23,207 bases of DNA from the NCBI GenBank assembly GCA_964560565.1, contig CAZLMF010000019.1:1-23207 (forward strand). Reading direction: 5' to 3'. Under the pieces are notes generated by a model, which was given only the letters and a program-made list of their open reading frames with translations, did no database searches and was not told where the DNA came from. A program made the translations under genes and the position numbers. How positions within the stretch are numbered: the first letter of the stretch is position 1; each line of letters begins with the position of its first letter. The stretch comes from CAZLMF01 sp964560565 (lineage in GTDB: Bacteria > Bacillota > Clostridia > Oscillospirales > Ruminococcaceae). This document shows positions 6,779-14,776 of the stretch, one piece after another.

Positions 6779-9067
6779 CTAAACGCTCTTATTTGATTCC
6801 AGCTTTTTTTTACGCTGTGAAATATAGATGAAGACCACAAACGCAACTCCAACCACCCATAAGATAAGCCCAATCGCAAGCCCTTGAGGGAAGAAGCGGA
6901 GCACTATGGTATGAGTGCCTGCCGGAACTTCAACTGCAAGTAACGAATCCGCCACCGCAAGCACATCTGCGGATTTGCCATCTATTTTTACCGACCAGCC
7001 CTTCTCATAAGGGATTGAGGTAAATAGCACGCTGTCTTTGGTGCTTGAGGAGGTGACAACAAGCTTTGTTGCGCTCTTTTTCTCAAGCTGAGAATCCACA
7101 CTGCGAATTTGATTTATCGCAGCTTCAAAGGCGTCCATATCAAAGCTGTAAATAAGTCTATCCTGCATGAAAAGCTCATCGGAGCTAAGCGAAACCTTAA
7201 GGACATGGGCTTCATTTGGTGCTTTAGAGCCTATATACTTTACCACATAGTCATCGCCCTCGTAGTACTGACCCAGCCATTCGCTGTCAATCCAAAGGCT
7301 AACCTTACGCTCATACTTTGTGGGCATGAAGAGGTATAAAGGCTTATCATCGGGAACTACAAAGCTATACTCAATATGAGCATTCTCCCCCGACACAATG
7401 GGCACATAGCGCATTTGGTCGATAGCATCAATCTCATTGACATTGACATACTGTGTTGAGGAAATCTCAACCTTTTCAAAGAAGCGAACATTTTGCGTAC
7501 CAAGCAAGCCGTTAAGCAGCTTGTTTTGTGCCTCAAAAGGATTTTTCTCATCAAGCTCCACATCCAAAATTGCCTTATCAGCGATAAATGCAATATCAAG
7601 TGCATAAGGGTTTTCATAGACGGAAACATTATTCATAGTAAGGGATTCGGATAAAAACGCAGGAGCTCGTGTGTTTGACAATATATACTTTATTCCAAGC
7701 AAGGAGTCGCTNNNNNNNNNNNNNNNNNNNNNNNNNNNNNNNNNNNNNNNNNNNNNNNNNNNNNNNNNNNNNNNNNNNNNNNNNNNNNNNNNNNNNNNNN
7801 NNNNNNNNNNNACAATGAAGCTGTAATTTTGATTTTGAATAAACAGTACGACTACTCCGATTATTGCCGCTGTGACATAAAGCTGTTTTAGCTCAAAGCC
7901 CTCTGTGTTTTTAAATGCACGGTAGCTAAGGGCGAGCATAAAGAAGGAGAACACAAAGGAATAGCGGTAGTTTAGCCAGTTAGGCCACTGGAAGCCATGC
8001 AATGCAAGGTCGAAGATGCTCACATACATGCAAAGGAACACAACAATAAGCATTACGCCATTTCCGAGCTTTGAACGCTTTGAAATCCTCTTGTTGAGGA
8101 AGTACATAGGCAGTAGCAGAAGTGCCAATACACCGCAGTAAACAAAGGGTAGCCCCTTGACGTTCACCGAGTCGTAGCTTTCGGGTAAAAGCTTTGCAAA
8201 GAACTCAAAAAGGTTGAACTTTTCAGTAATTGCATAGCTTGGGTTACTGAAATCCATTTTGCCTTGCTTTAGAGAAAAGTAAACAGGCAAAAGCATAGGT
8301 GCAGCTATCGCAAGGGAAGTAATGCCGCTTATGCAAAAGCGAATAAGCTTCGTAAGGAAGTTTGACATATCTTTGTACGAGTCCGCAACATAACAGTAAC
8401 AGAAAAAATAAATAATACTAAAGATTCCGATCATATAGCCGATATAAAAGTTAGCGAAAAACATCATTGCCAAAGGAATTATTAAGCCAATCAGCTTATT
8501 TTTATCCACAAGCCGCTCAATTCCGAGGATGATTAAAGGCAAGAATACAAGCCCATCTATCCACATGGGGTTCATTGCTTCAACAACAGAATAGGACATA
8601 AGTGCATACATGACAGAGAAGATGACAGCTGAAAAGCCTATATCTTTCTTTTTATTTAGATACACAAGAAATGTTACACCGCAAGCGCCAACCTTGCAAA
8701 GCTGCATAAACATTATGGAATCCACCATAAGCTCCCGAGGGAAGAGCATTGGAATAATACTAAAGGGGCTTGCAAGGTAGTAGCCTATAATACCCATGAA
8801 CTCCCCCGAAAGGTTACGACTCCATGAGTAGAATATGCTCCCGTCGGAGAAAATTGCGTCCTTTAACCCTTCGTAGTACTGAATGTACTGAGCATTCAAG
8901 TCAAGCACAAGGGCGGATCCATCCCCAAAGGGCCACACTTTAAAAAGCACATAAGCTCCATACATAATCAGCGCAGGAACAATAAATGCAACAAAGTAGA
9001 GTTTCTTTTCCTTGAAAAAGGTTGTTATGCGGGACAAGTCAAATTTATTTAACTTCAACGTCATCAT
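6779..9067 (-). CDS. yfhO: YfhO-family membrane glycosyltransferase (interrupted by an assembly gap)
   Basis: A polytopic membrane protein with about 418 residues before and 310 after the 100-N run. The start region shows the YfhO pattern: one membrane helix, then FGDGSALVLDLNAQYIQYYEGL and NLSGEFMGIIGYYLASPFS. About a dozen helices precede the gap. After it come SDSLLGIKYILSN, an extracytoplasmic beta-rich domain, and a last helix near the C-terminus. Characterised YfhO proteins transfer sugar from a lipid carrier to wall polymers such as lipoteichoic acid, working with a CsbB-type GT2 enzyme. Here that partner lies directly upstream and overlaps by 23 nt. The start is ambiguous: AAAGG abuts the first ATG (9067), leaves 3 nt to the second (9064) and 9 nt to an in-frame TTG (9058). 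Confidence 0.88.
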   Translation of the reverse strand: MMTLKLNKFDLSRITTFFKEKKLYFVAFIVPALIMYGAYVLFKVWPFGDGSALVLDLNAQYIQYYEGLKDAIFSDGSIFYSWSRNLSGEFMGIIGYYLASPFSIIPMLFPRELMVDSIMFMQLCKVGACGVTFLVYLNKKKDIGFSAVIFSVMYALMSYSVVEAMNPMWIDGLVFLPLIILGIERLVDKNKLIGLIIPLAMMFFANFYIGYMIGIFSIIYFFCYCYVADSYKDMSNFLTKLIRFCISGITSLAIAAPMLLPVYFSLKQGKMDFSNPSYAITEKFNLFEFFAKLLPESYDSVNVKGLPFVYCGVLALLLLPMYFLNKRISKRSKLGNGVMLIVVFLCMYVSIFDLALHGFQWPNWLNYRYSFVFSFFMLALSYRAFKNTEGFELKQLYVTAAIIGVVVLFIQNQNYSFIXXXXXXXXXXXXXXXXXXXXXXXXXXXXXXXXXXSDSLLGIKYILSNTRAPAFLSESLTMNNVSVYENPYALDIAFIADKAILDVELDEKNPFEAQNKLLNGLLGTQNVRFFEKVEISSTQYVNVNEIDAIDQMRYVPIVSGENAHIEYSFVVPDDKPLYLFMPTKYERKVSLWIDSEWLGQYYEGDDYVVKYIGSKAPNEAHVLKVSLSSDELFMQDRLIYSFDMDAFEAAINQIRSVDSQLEKKSATKLVVTSSSTKDSVLFTSIPYEKGWSVKIDGKSADVLAVADSLLAVEVPAGTHTIVLRFFPQGLAIGLILWVVGVAFVVFIYISQRKKKLESNKSV
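7712..7811. other. Assembly gap (100 N) inside the yfhO-like gene
   Basis: Exactly 100 N, a conventional placeholder, so true size is unknown. The flanks stay in one frame, which has a one-in-three chance of being accidental. Family members of roughly 860 residues against 728 visible residues suggest about 130 residues (400 bp) are really missing, covering the last N-terminal helices and the first part of the extracytoplasmic domain. Confidence 0.95.
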
Positions 9068-10016
9068 CCTTTCGATTGTGGGTATTTATATCTGTGATAT
9101 TTATTTCCTCGGCTATAAGATAGCGTGGGCGAAATTTTATCTCCTCATATATCTTAGAGAGGTAATGACCTATAATACCGAGGCTTAGCATAATTATACT
9201 GCCGATTATAAGCAGCAGTAAAATAACCGTTGAGAAGCCCTCTTGTGCATTGCCGCTTATGTAGTTGATAAGGGTATTTGCCCCCACAACAATGGAAAAA
9301 ATAAAGAAAAGCATTCCGCATATCGTCACTATTTGAGTTGGTAAATTGGTAAAGGAAGTAATGCTGTTTACTGCAAGCTTGAAAAGATTTCTAAAAGACC
9401 ACTTGCTTGTGCCTATGAGTCTTGGTTGCACTTCAAAGTATATTACTTCTGTCTTAAACCCTACCCAGCTTGATAGCGCACGGAAAAAGGTGAGGCGCTC
9501 GGGCATTTGGTTAAGGCAGTCCACCACCTTGCGGTCAAGCAGCTTAAAGTCCGATGCACCGCTTAAATCAATACCAGAGGTGGAATGGAGCAGGCGATAA
9601 AAGCTCTTAGCAAACACTTTATAGAATATGCTTTCCTTGCCTCTTGAGGATTTGCGAGCCTCGACTACATCAATGTCGTTTTTCTCCCATATGCGGTACA
9701 TTTGCACCATAAGCTCCGGCGGATGCTGGAGGTCACAGTCCATTATTACGCAGGCATCGCCCTTTGCGGCTTTAAGCCCCGCAAAAATAGCCCCTTCCTT
9801 GCCAAAGTTACGGCTAAAGCGTAGGGCGTTTACGGTATCATACTTTAAAGAAATGTTCTTAAGGCACTCCCAAGTGCCGTCTTTTGAGCCATCATCCACA
9901 TAAATAAGCTCATAATTAATGCCTTGTTCCTTCATAAGCTCGTCCACACGGGCGGTGGTAGTTGGGATATTATCCTGCTCATTATATGCAGGGACTACTA
10001 TTGAAAGCAATTTCAT
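9045..10016 (-). CDS. csbB: GT2 polyprenyl-phosphate sugar transferase, CsbB/DPM1 type
   Basis: 323 residues. The GT-A domain (about 1-215) has VVPAYNEQDNI, the acidic pair in YVDDGSKDGT (Asp41/Asp42), FSRNFGKEGA, and the metal-binding DXD as DCD (93-95) followed by LQHPPE. Residues 173-186 (PERLTFFRALSSWV) match the DPM1-like family. Two C-terminal helices (about 226-252 and 262-288) anchor it in the membrane. Such enzymes load a nucleotide sugar onto undecaprenyl phosphate on the cytoplasmic face. The overlap with the yfhO-like gene gives the csbB-yfhO arrangement of B. subtilis, where the pair puts GlcNAc on lipoteichoic acid. The sugar here is unknown, and no GtrA/GtcA-type flippase gene is in the window. 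Confidence 0.9.
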   Translation of the reverse strand: MKLLSIVVPAYNEQDNIPTTTARVDELMKEQGINYELIYVDDGSKDGTWECLKNISLKYDTVNALRFSRNFGKEGAIFAGLKAAKGDACVIMDCDLQHPPELMVQMYRIWEKNDIDVVEARKSSRGKESIFYKVFAKSFYRLLHSTSGIDLSGASDFKLLDRKVVDCLNQMPERLTFFRALSSWVGFKTEVIYFEVQPRLIGTSKWSFRNLFKLAVNSITSFTNLPTQIVTICGMLFFIFSIVVGANTLINYISGNAQEGFSTVILLLLIIGSIIMLSLGIIGHYLSKIYEEIKFRPRYLIAEEINITDINTHNRKDDDVEVK

Positions 10017-10083
10017 TTATTTACGCTCCATATAATTTGTCATTCTTAATCTAAAAGTAACCTTTGAAAGCTATTTGTCTAAA

Positions 10084-10112
10084 ATTATACCAATTTCATG
10101 GCAGACTGTCAA
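10084..10112 (-). promoter_or_regulatory. Perfect consensus sigma-A promoter of the GT2-yfhO operon
   Basis: On the minus strand TTGACA (10112-10107), 17-bp spacer, TATAAT (10089-10084). The leader is about 60 nt. The region between the two divergent genes (10017-10300) otherwise holds only the opposite promoter. Confidence 0.9.
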
Positions 10113-10233
10113 CATATCTCACCATATAAAAGTGTGTACTTATGGTTTAAGTGTTGCATAAGAATTTGGAGTTAAGTTAATATAAAATTGCCTTAAAATT
10201 AACGTATTGTTTGTGAGTTGGAAACTTTTTACC

Positions 10234-10262
10234 TTGATTAGTTAACATATTGATGATATAAT
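10234..10262 (+). promoter_or_regulatory. Sigma-A promoter of the GGDEF-like receptor gene
   Basis: TTGATT (10234-10239), 17-bp spacer, TATAAT (10257-10262). The transcript would begin near 10269, after the ATG at 10265, which rules that ATG out and supports the GTG at 10301. Confidence 0.85.
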
Positions 10263-10300
10263 TCATGTGTTGGCAAATAGGAAGTGGGGGGGAAAAATCA

Positions 10301-12697
10301 GTGAGCAAGACTATTAAAGTACAGCTAATGATATTTGTGATATTAATTTCAGTTATCCCTGGTATAGTTTTGGGTGCACTTATCACTCCGCTATTTTGGA
10401 ACTTGGCAACCAGCCGAGCTGAGGACGCAATACAAACTGCGATGGAACTTCAGTCCAGTAATTTAGAATCCTTTATAAGCGAAGTGAGCGATACTGCATT
10501 TTTCACAAGCGTTGACGAAAACGTAATTGCCGCTTCAAAGGGCGCTACTGATGAAAGACTAACAGAGGCGAAAGAGCTTCTTGAGGATAAGAAAAAACTT
10601 TTATACTTTATAGATAATTCAATGATTTTAGATAGCTCAGGCGAGTTTATTCAAGGAACAGGCAGCAAAACCGATGCCCTAGTAACAGCGCAACATATGG
10701 AGAGCATTTTCACTCCGATAAAAAACGGCGCACAATATACATTTTGTGTTGTGCCCGATAGCGCAAAGAGAAAAAGAATTTACCTCACTGTCCCAATCAT
10801 TTCAGAAGGTGAAACAACAGGATATGTAGTAGAGAGCATTGGTAATGTGTTTTTTTCGGAGCTTTTCTACCAGTATTCAAGTGCAAACAATCAACTGAAG
10901 GATATAAAGTTTGCCTTTGTTGACTCAAGGGGGGCATTTTTCTCCGAAAACTACAGTAATGAATATATTGAGCTTTATGAGATACCTGAATACCCCGAGT
11001 TTATGAAGAAAATGGAAAAGATATTTACTTCGGGCCGTAACAAGGGAAAAGTGAACTTTAAGATTAACTCCGAGAATTATTACGGCGCATACACAATGCT
11101 GCACGATAATGAGATTATGGCTATATCCATAGTGCCCATGGAAACCATGAATGCTTCAGCGGTTACTCATGTTCACGGAGTAATGATAATAGCTGTTGTT
11201 TTCAGTGCAATTCTTGCTGCCATAATGCTTCTATTAACTAGAAAGTATATTGATACAATAAACAACGTTTTTACAGGGATAGAACGAATCGAAGCTGAAA
11301 AGGGCAATTCCCCTAAGAAAATGAGTTTTAGAGATAAAGTAAATTTCTTCAAAAAGGGACTAAATGATATTATTGAGCAGGTAAATTCCCGCGAAGATGA
11401 GATTTTAGAAATGCAGTCAAAGTATACAAACATGCTTAAAAGCGCAAAGGACTTGTCCTTTGAGTACAACCCCTATACTCAAGAGTTAAAGCTTTACATA
11501 CCCAACGGCTACGGAGACAAGAAAAGCCGCCGTCTCATAATTGATGAAAACACGCAGTTTGCAGACCTCATTCCTGAAGAAGAGGTTACAAGGATTAAGG
11601 ATTTAGCTATAAGCTGCACAAAGGTGCCCGACTCTAGTCTTTCAACACCGGTTAAAATGAAATTATATGAGGGAATTCTCACGGAGGTCATCATGCGCTG
11701 TACTTCCGCACAAGACAAGACAGACACAGCAAAAATGGTCGGCGCTATAATTGACATTGAACGCTCCCAAGCAACGGAAAGGCGCATTGAAAAGCTTGAA
11801 ACAAAGTATCGGTTTGCATTGGATGAAACATCGGATATTGTATATGAAATGGACTTTGTAAAAAACATGACAATTGTAAATGAGAAATTATGGTACGACT
11901 ACTTCGATGTTCCGATAATAGGCAGTTGCCTTGACATAGCAAAAGCATACAGAGAGAAGGTTGCAACCGAGTTTTTGAGCGATTATGACAGAATGATACT
12001 CGATACCAATTACCTTATCTCATCCGCAAACAAAAGAACAGCCCTTGACTATCAGGTGCGAAACAAGGACGGCAACTATATTTGGGTTACTCAAACTGTT
12101 TATGTCACAGCCACAGATGGAGATAAGGTGACAGAGGTTATAGGCTGCATCTCCAACTCTAATGAAAGAAAAAAGCGTGAGATGGAGGAAATGAAGCAAA
12201 CTCGCATAGATCAAGCAACGAGGTCTTATAATGCGAGAACCACCGCAGTTGAGTTTACAAAAATGTTGATGACAATACCCGATTACTCTCATGCGATGAT
12301 TATGGTTGAGGTTGATGACTATAACGAGATTGTCCAAAAGTATGATCGGAAAGTTCTCGACGGTGCATTGCGTAGGGTGGTAAGAGTGTTATGGCAATAT
12401 CAACATGGTGGTTTTGCAGGCAGGATTGAAAAGAATCTATTCATTTTATGCTTGCCCAATATTGAGGAGCCTGACTTAGTTGAAGAGTCCTGCAGTAACA
12501 TTCTACATGAACTTAACAGAACCGTAGTTATTGAGGGAGCGTCATTAAGCATTAAGGTTTCAATCGGTGTTGCAGTTTACCCCGAGCATGGTATATCCTA
12601 TGATAAGCTTTATGTCCACTCGGCAAGTGCCCTTGAAGTTGCAAAGGAAAACGGCAGAAACCAGTTTGTAATCTACGATAAAGATACAATGAAATAA
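10301..12697 (+). CDS. Membrane receptor with Cache-like sensor, two PAS-like domains and a degenerate GGDEF domain
   Basis: 798 residues from GTG 10301, preceded by a GGGGGG ribosome site (10287-10292) 8 nt upstream and consistent with the promoter. Membrane helices at about 9-30 and 292-313 flank a 260-residue extracytoplasmic sensor region (Cache-like by size and topology). A helical linker (about 315-375), a PAS-like segment (about 378-488) and a second PAS/PAC (about 500-625, with YQVRNKDGNYIWV) follow. The C-terminal GGDEF-fold domain (about 633-795) keeps landmarks such as VEVDDYNEI and VSIGVAVYPEHG, but the active motif RxGGDEF reads R-I-EKNLF (708-714). It therefore should not make c-di-GMP. 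It may bind GTP or a partner. It is monocistronic. The ligand is unknown. Confidence 0.88.
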   Translation: MSKTIKVQLMIFVILISVIPGIVLGALITPLFWNLATSRAEDAIQTAMELQSSNLESFISEVSDTAFFTSVDENVIAASKGATDERLTEAKELLEDKKKLLYFIDNSMILDSSGEFIQGTGSKTDALVTAQHMESIFTPIKNGAQYTFCVVPDSAKRKRIYLTVPIISEGETTGYVVESIGNVFFSELFYQYSSANNQLKDIKFAFVDSRGAFFSENYSNEYIELYEIPEYPEFMKKMEKIFTSGRNKGKVNFKINSENYYGAYTMLHDNEIMAISIVPMETMNASAVTHVHGVMIIAVVFSAILAAIMLLLTRKYIDTINNVFTGIERIEAEKGNSPKKMSFRDKVNFFKKGLNDIIEQVNSREDEILEMQSKYTNMLKSAKDLSFEYNPYTQELKLYIPNGYGDKKSRRLIIDENTQFADLIPEEEVTRIKDLAISCTKVPDSSLSTPVKMKLYEGILTEVIMRCTSAQDKTDTAKMVGAIIDIERSQATERRIEKLETKYRFALDETSDIVYEMDFVKNMTIVNEKLWYDYFDVPIIGSCLDIAKAYREKVATEFLSDYDRMILDTNYLISSANKRTALDYQVRNKDGNYIWVTQTVYVTATDGDKVTEVIGCISNSNERKKREMEEMKQTRIDQATRSYNARTTAVEFTKMLMTIPDYSHAMIMVEVDDYNEIVQKYDRKVLDGALRRVVRVLWQYQHGGFAGRIEKNLFILCLPNIEEPDLVEESCSNILHELNRTVVIEGASLSIKVSIGVAVYPEHGISYDKLYVHSASALEVAKENGRNQFVIYDKDTMK

Positions 12698-12710
12698 GGA
12701 TGCAGAAAAA

Positions 12711-12736
12711 ACAGGCGATGTAAATCGCCTGTTTTT
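12711..12736. terminator. Bidirectional Rho-independent terminator
   Basis: Stem ACAGGCGAT (12711-12719) with ATCGCCTGT (12724-12732), loop GTAA, T-run after and six A before. It separates the GGDEF-like gene from the convergent alanine racemase gene. Confidence 0.92.
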
Positions 12737-12744
12737 ATTGTTTG

Positions 12745-13917
12745 TTATATGTATCTCACAACATCTACAACCTTGCCGTCCAAAATATAAACTCTAGGCA
12801 CTCTCATATGAACTGCGCATAATATTTCATAGGAAATAGTATCAGCAAGTGCCGCAAGCTCATCCAGAGGCAAATACGCATCTCCATCACTGCCGAACAC
12901 TGTCACTATATCCCCCTCCTGCACATCTGGGATAGCCGTTACATCAAGCATAAGCTGATCCATGCACACTCTCCCTATTACAAGGGCACGCTTCCCCCGT
13001 ACAAGCATTTCTGCCTTACCCGACAGACGGCGTGGGTAGCCGTCCGCATAGCCTATTGGAACAGTGGCAACCACAATATCCGAAGGTGCGGTAAAGGTGC
13101 AGCCGTAGCTTACACTTTCACCCTTTGCAAGGGGTTTCACTCTACTGATTGCAGACTTAATCTCCATAACAGGGGAAAGTGGAACAGGTGACGCTAAGTC
13201 GGCACTGGGCAGCTGACCATATAGTGCAATACCGATTCTGGCATAATCGCTGTGGAAATCCGAGTGATAAATTTGCCCTGCACTGTTTAGACTATGTATA
13301 AGGAGCTTTTTGCCGCTTGCAGTAGTAATTTTTTCATACACCTCGTCAATTTTCTCTTGCTGATGCTTAGTGTACATTATATGCTCAGGCAAATCGCTGT
13401 CAGCCACAGCAAGGTGGGTGAAAATCCCCTCGACTTTAAGCCCCGGCATATCCATTATAGCCAATACATCAGCAGCGCAATCGGCGCTATCGCCTTTGCT
13501 TAACCCAACTCTGCCCATGCCTGTGTCAAGCTTCACATGAACGCTTAGCTCAATGCCAAGAGCTTGAGCCTCACGGCTAAGTGCGTGAGCGTGCGCAATA
13601 CTAAGCACAGCTTGAGTGAAGCTGTTGCGGTGCAAGTCCTCCACCATATAGTAGGGAGTCATGCCAAAAATGAGGATTGAGCCTTCTATGCCACCGTCTC
13701 TAAGAGAGATTGCCTCGTCAATGCTCGCCACCGCAAAGGAATCAACCCCAAGGGAAGTCAAGTGCTTTGCAACAGCTAAATCCCCATGTCCGTAGGCATT
13801 AGCCTTTATAACAGCCATGATTTTGCGCCTGCCTAAACCCTTTGATAAAGCTTTGACATTAGCGGTCAGGCAGTCAAGATTGATTTGAGCCCATGTTCGA
13901 TAATGATAGTCCTGCAT
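12745..13917 (-). CDS. alr: Alanine racemase
   Basis: 390 residues, the normal length. It converts L-alanine to D-alanine for peptidoglycan (and D-alanylation of teichoic acids) using PLP in the cytoplasm. The PLP lysine is Lys38 in VIKANAYGHG; Arg136 lies in DTGMGRVG; the phosphate-binding block is YARIGIALYG (225-234); the second catalytic base is Tyr271 in SYGCTF; the C-terminal beta-domain has RVCMDQLMLDVT (316-327) and MRVPRVY (371-377). All key residues are present. The ATG has GGAGG 4 nt upstream. It is a single gene, divergent from the SLOG protein; its promoter is not clear. It could be the biosynthetic or a second, spore-associated racemase; a second copy cannot be checked here. Confidence 0.97.
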   Translation of the reverse strand: MQDYHYRTWAQINLDCLTANVKALSKGLGRRKIMAVIKANAYGHGDLAVAKHLTSLGVDSFAVASIDEAISLRDGGIEGSILIFGMTPYYMVEDLHRNSFTQAVLSIAHAHALSREAQALGIELSVHVKLDTGMGRVGLSKGDSADCAADVLAIMDMPGLKVEGIFTHLAVADSDLPEHIMYTKHQQEKIDEVYEKITTASGKKLLIHSLNSAGQIYHSDFHSDYARIGIALYGQLPSADLASPVPLSPVMEIKSAISRVKPLAKGESVSYGCTFTAPSDIVVATVPIGYADGYPRRLSGKAEMLVRGKRALVIGRVCMDQLMLDVTAIPDVQEGDIVTVFGSDGDAYLPLDELAALADTISYEILCAVHMRVPRVYILDGKVVDVVRYI

Positions 13918-13937
13918 AATTCCTCCGTGTATTTATA

Positions 13938-13952
13938 GTGCCTAAACGGCAC
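13938..13952. repeat. Short inverted repeat upstream of alr
   Basis: GTGCC and GGCAC arms around TAAAC, next to a TATAAA-like element (minus strand, 13937-13932). It could be an operator or chance; no regulator is linked. Confidence 0.3.
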
Positions 13953-13969
13953 AATTTGGATATTTCTGC

Positions 13970-13998
13970 TTGAAAAATAGTGTCCTTTATGTTATCAT
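13970..13998 (+). promoter_or_regulatory. Candidate promoter of the SLOG-family gene
   Basis: TTGAAA (13970-13975), 17-bp spacer, TATCAT (13993-13998). Expected start near 14005, about 50 nt before the gene. Confidence 0.65.
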
Positions 13999-14051
13999 AC
14001 ATATTGTATTAAGTTTTGGCGAAAAGTTCACTTAGTTAGCTAAGCGAAAGA

Positions 14052-14570
14052 GTGGTGTTGCAAGTGAGGGAAGTAACGGCGTGTTTTTCAGGGCATAGAC
14101 CTGAAAAACTGCCCGACAACGGCAGTGAAAGCTCCATACTGGTGGGTCAAATTAAAAGTATGCTTCATCTGCAAATATATGAGGCGATAGAGCGAGGGTA
14201 TAAACGCTTTATCACAGGCATGGCAAAGGGCGTTGACATATGGGCGGCGGAGATGGTGCTTGAGCTTGCTCAAGGCGAGCGGGACATAAAGCTTATCTGC
14301 GCTATCCCCTATAAGGGGCACGGCAGAGCGCTATCCGGTGGGGAAAAATATCGCTATAACAGTATTATAGACGACGCAAGCGAGGTAATAGTCCTTTCAA
14401 ACAGCTATACATCCGGTTGCATGAAGGCACGCAACGAATATATGGTGGACAACTCCTCACTGCTCATTGCGGTATGCGCAGACTATAAAAGTGGCACAGG
14501 GCAAACTATCCGCTATGCTAAAAGGCAGGGCATTGACACCCGAATAATTCGCTTAACAGAGAACACATAG
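14052..14570 (+). CDS. SLOG-superfamily protein, DUF1273 type
   Basis: 172 residues if the first GTG is used. The start is uncertain: GTG 14052, GTG 14055, TTG 14058 and GTG 14064 are all in frame, and only a weak AAAGAG (14047-14052) precedes them. The family usually starts a few residues before the block CFSGHRPEKL, favouring one of the later codons. That block, GMAKGVDIWAAE (56-67) and the C-terminal RNEYMVDNSS...SGTGQT are typical of DUF1273 within the SLOG (SMF/DprA-LOG) Rossmann fold, which is thought to bind nucleotide-derived ligands. No enzymatic activity is established for this branch. No membrane segment. It appears to be transcribed alone. Confidence 0.88.
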   Translation: MVLQVREVTACFSGHRPEKLPDNGSESSILVGQIKSMLHLQIYEAIERGYKRFITGMAKGVDIWAAEMVLELAQGERDIKLICAIPYKGHGRALSGGEKYRYNSIIDDASEVIVLSNSYTSGCMKARNEYMVDNSSLLIAVCADYKSGTGQTIRYAKRQGIDTRIIRLTENT

Positions 14571-14692
14571 AATACATAGCCCTTGCTATAAATATACACC
14601 TATTTACGAGGTAGGTCAACAATAATACGATGCGTAATATTTTTTTGAATTATTTGAGTTCTCCACACTTTCAACAAGGTTTTCAACATTTT

Positions 14693-14712
14693 GCATATAC
14701 AAAAGTGTATGC
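14693..14712. repeat. Inverted repeat in the leader region of the LCP-like gene
   Basis: GCATATAC (14693-14700) and GTGTATGC (14705-14712) pair over 8 bp with one G-T, around AAAA. It sits 65 bp before the start codon, in a 206-bp AT-rich interval (14571-14776) in which I find no convincing promoter. It may be an operator or an mRNA hairpin. Confidence 0.4.
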
Positions 14713-14776
14713 ACGCTAAGATTATTTTGAATAAAATAACTATATATGGATAATCGAAAGGAATGGTTTAGTTTAA

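Noticed and set aside
7109..7339. Plus-strand frame opposite yfhO
   Set aside because: Antisense shadow of the extracytoplasmic domain of YfhO, no ribosome site or family resemblance.
10265..10300. ATG start 12 codons upstream for the GGDEF-like receptor
   Set aside because: It lies at or before the predicted transcription start, and GGGGGG is placed for GTG 10301.
14052..14570. SLOG protein as DprA or a LOG-type cytokinin phosphoribohydrolase
   Set aside because: It lacks the LOG PGGxGTxxE motif and DprA's length and flanking domains; the block CFSGHRPEKL identifies DUF1273.
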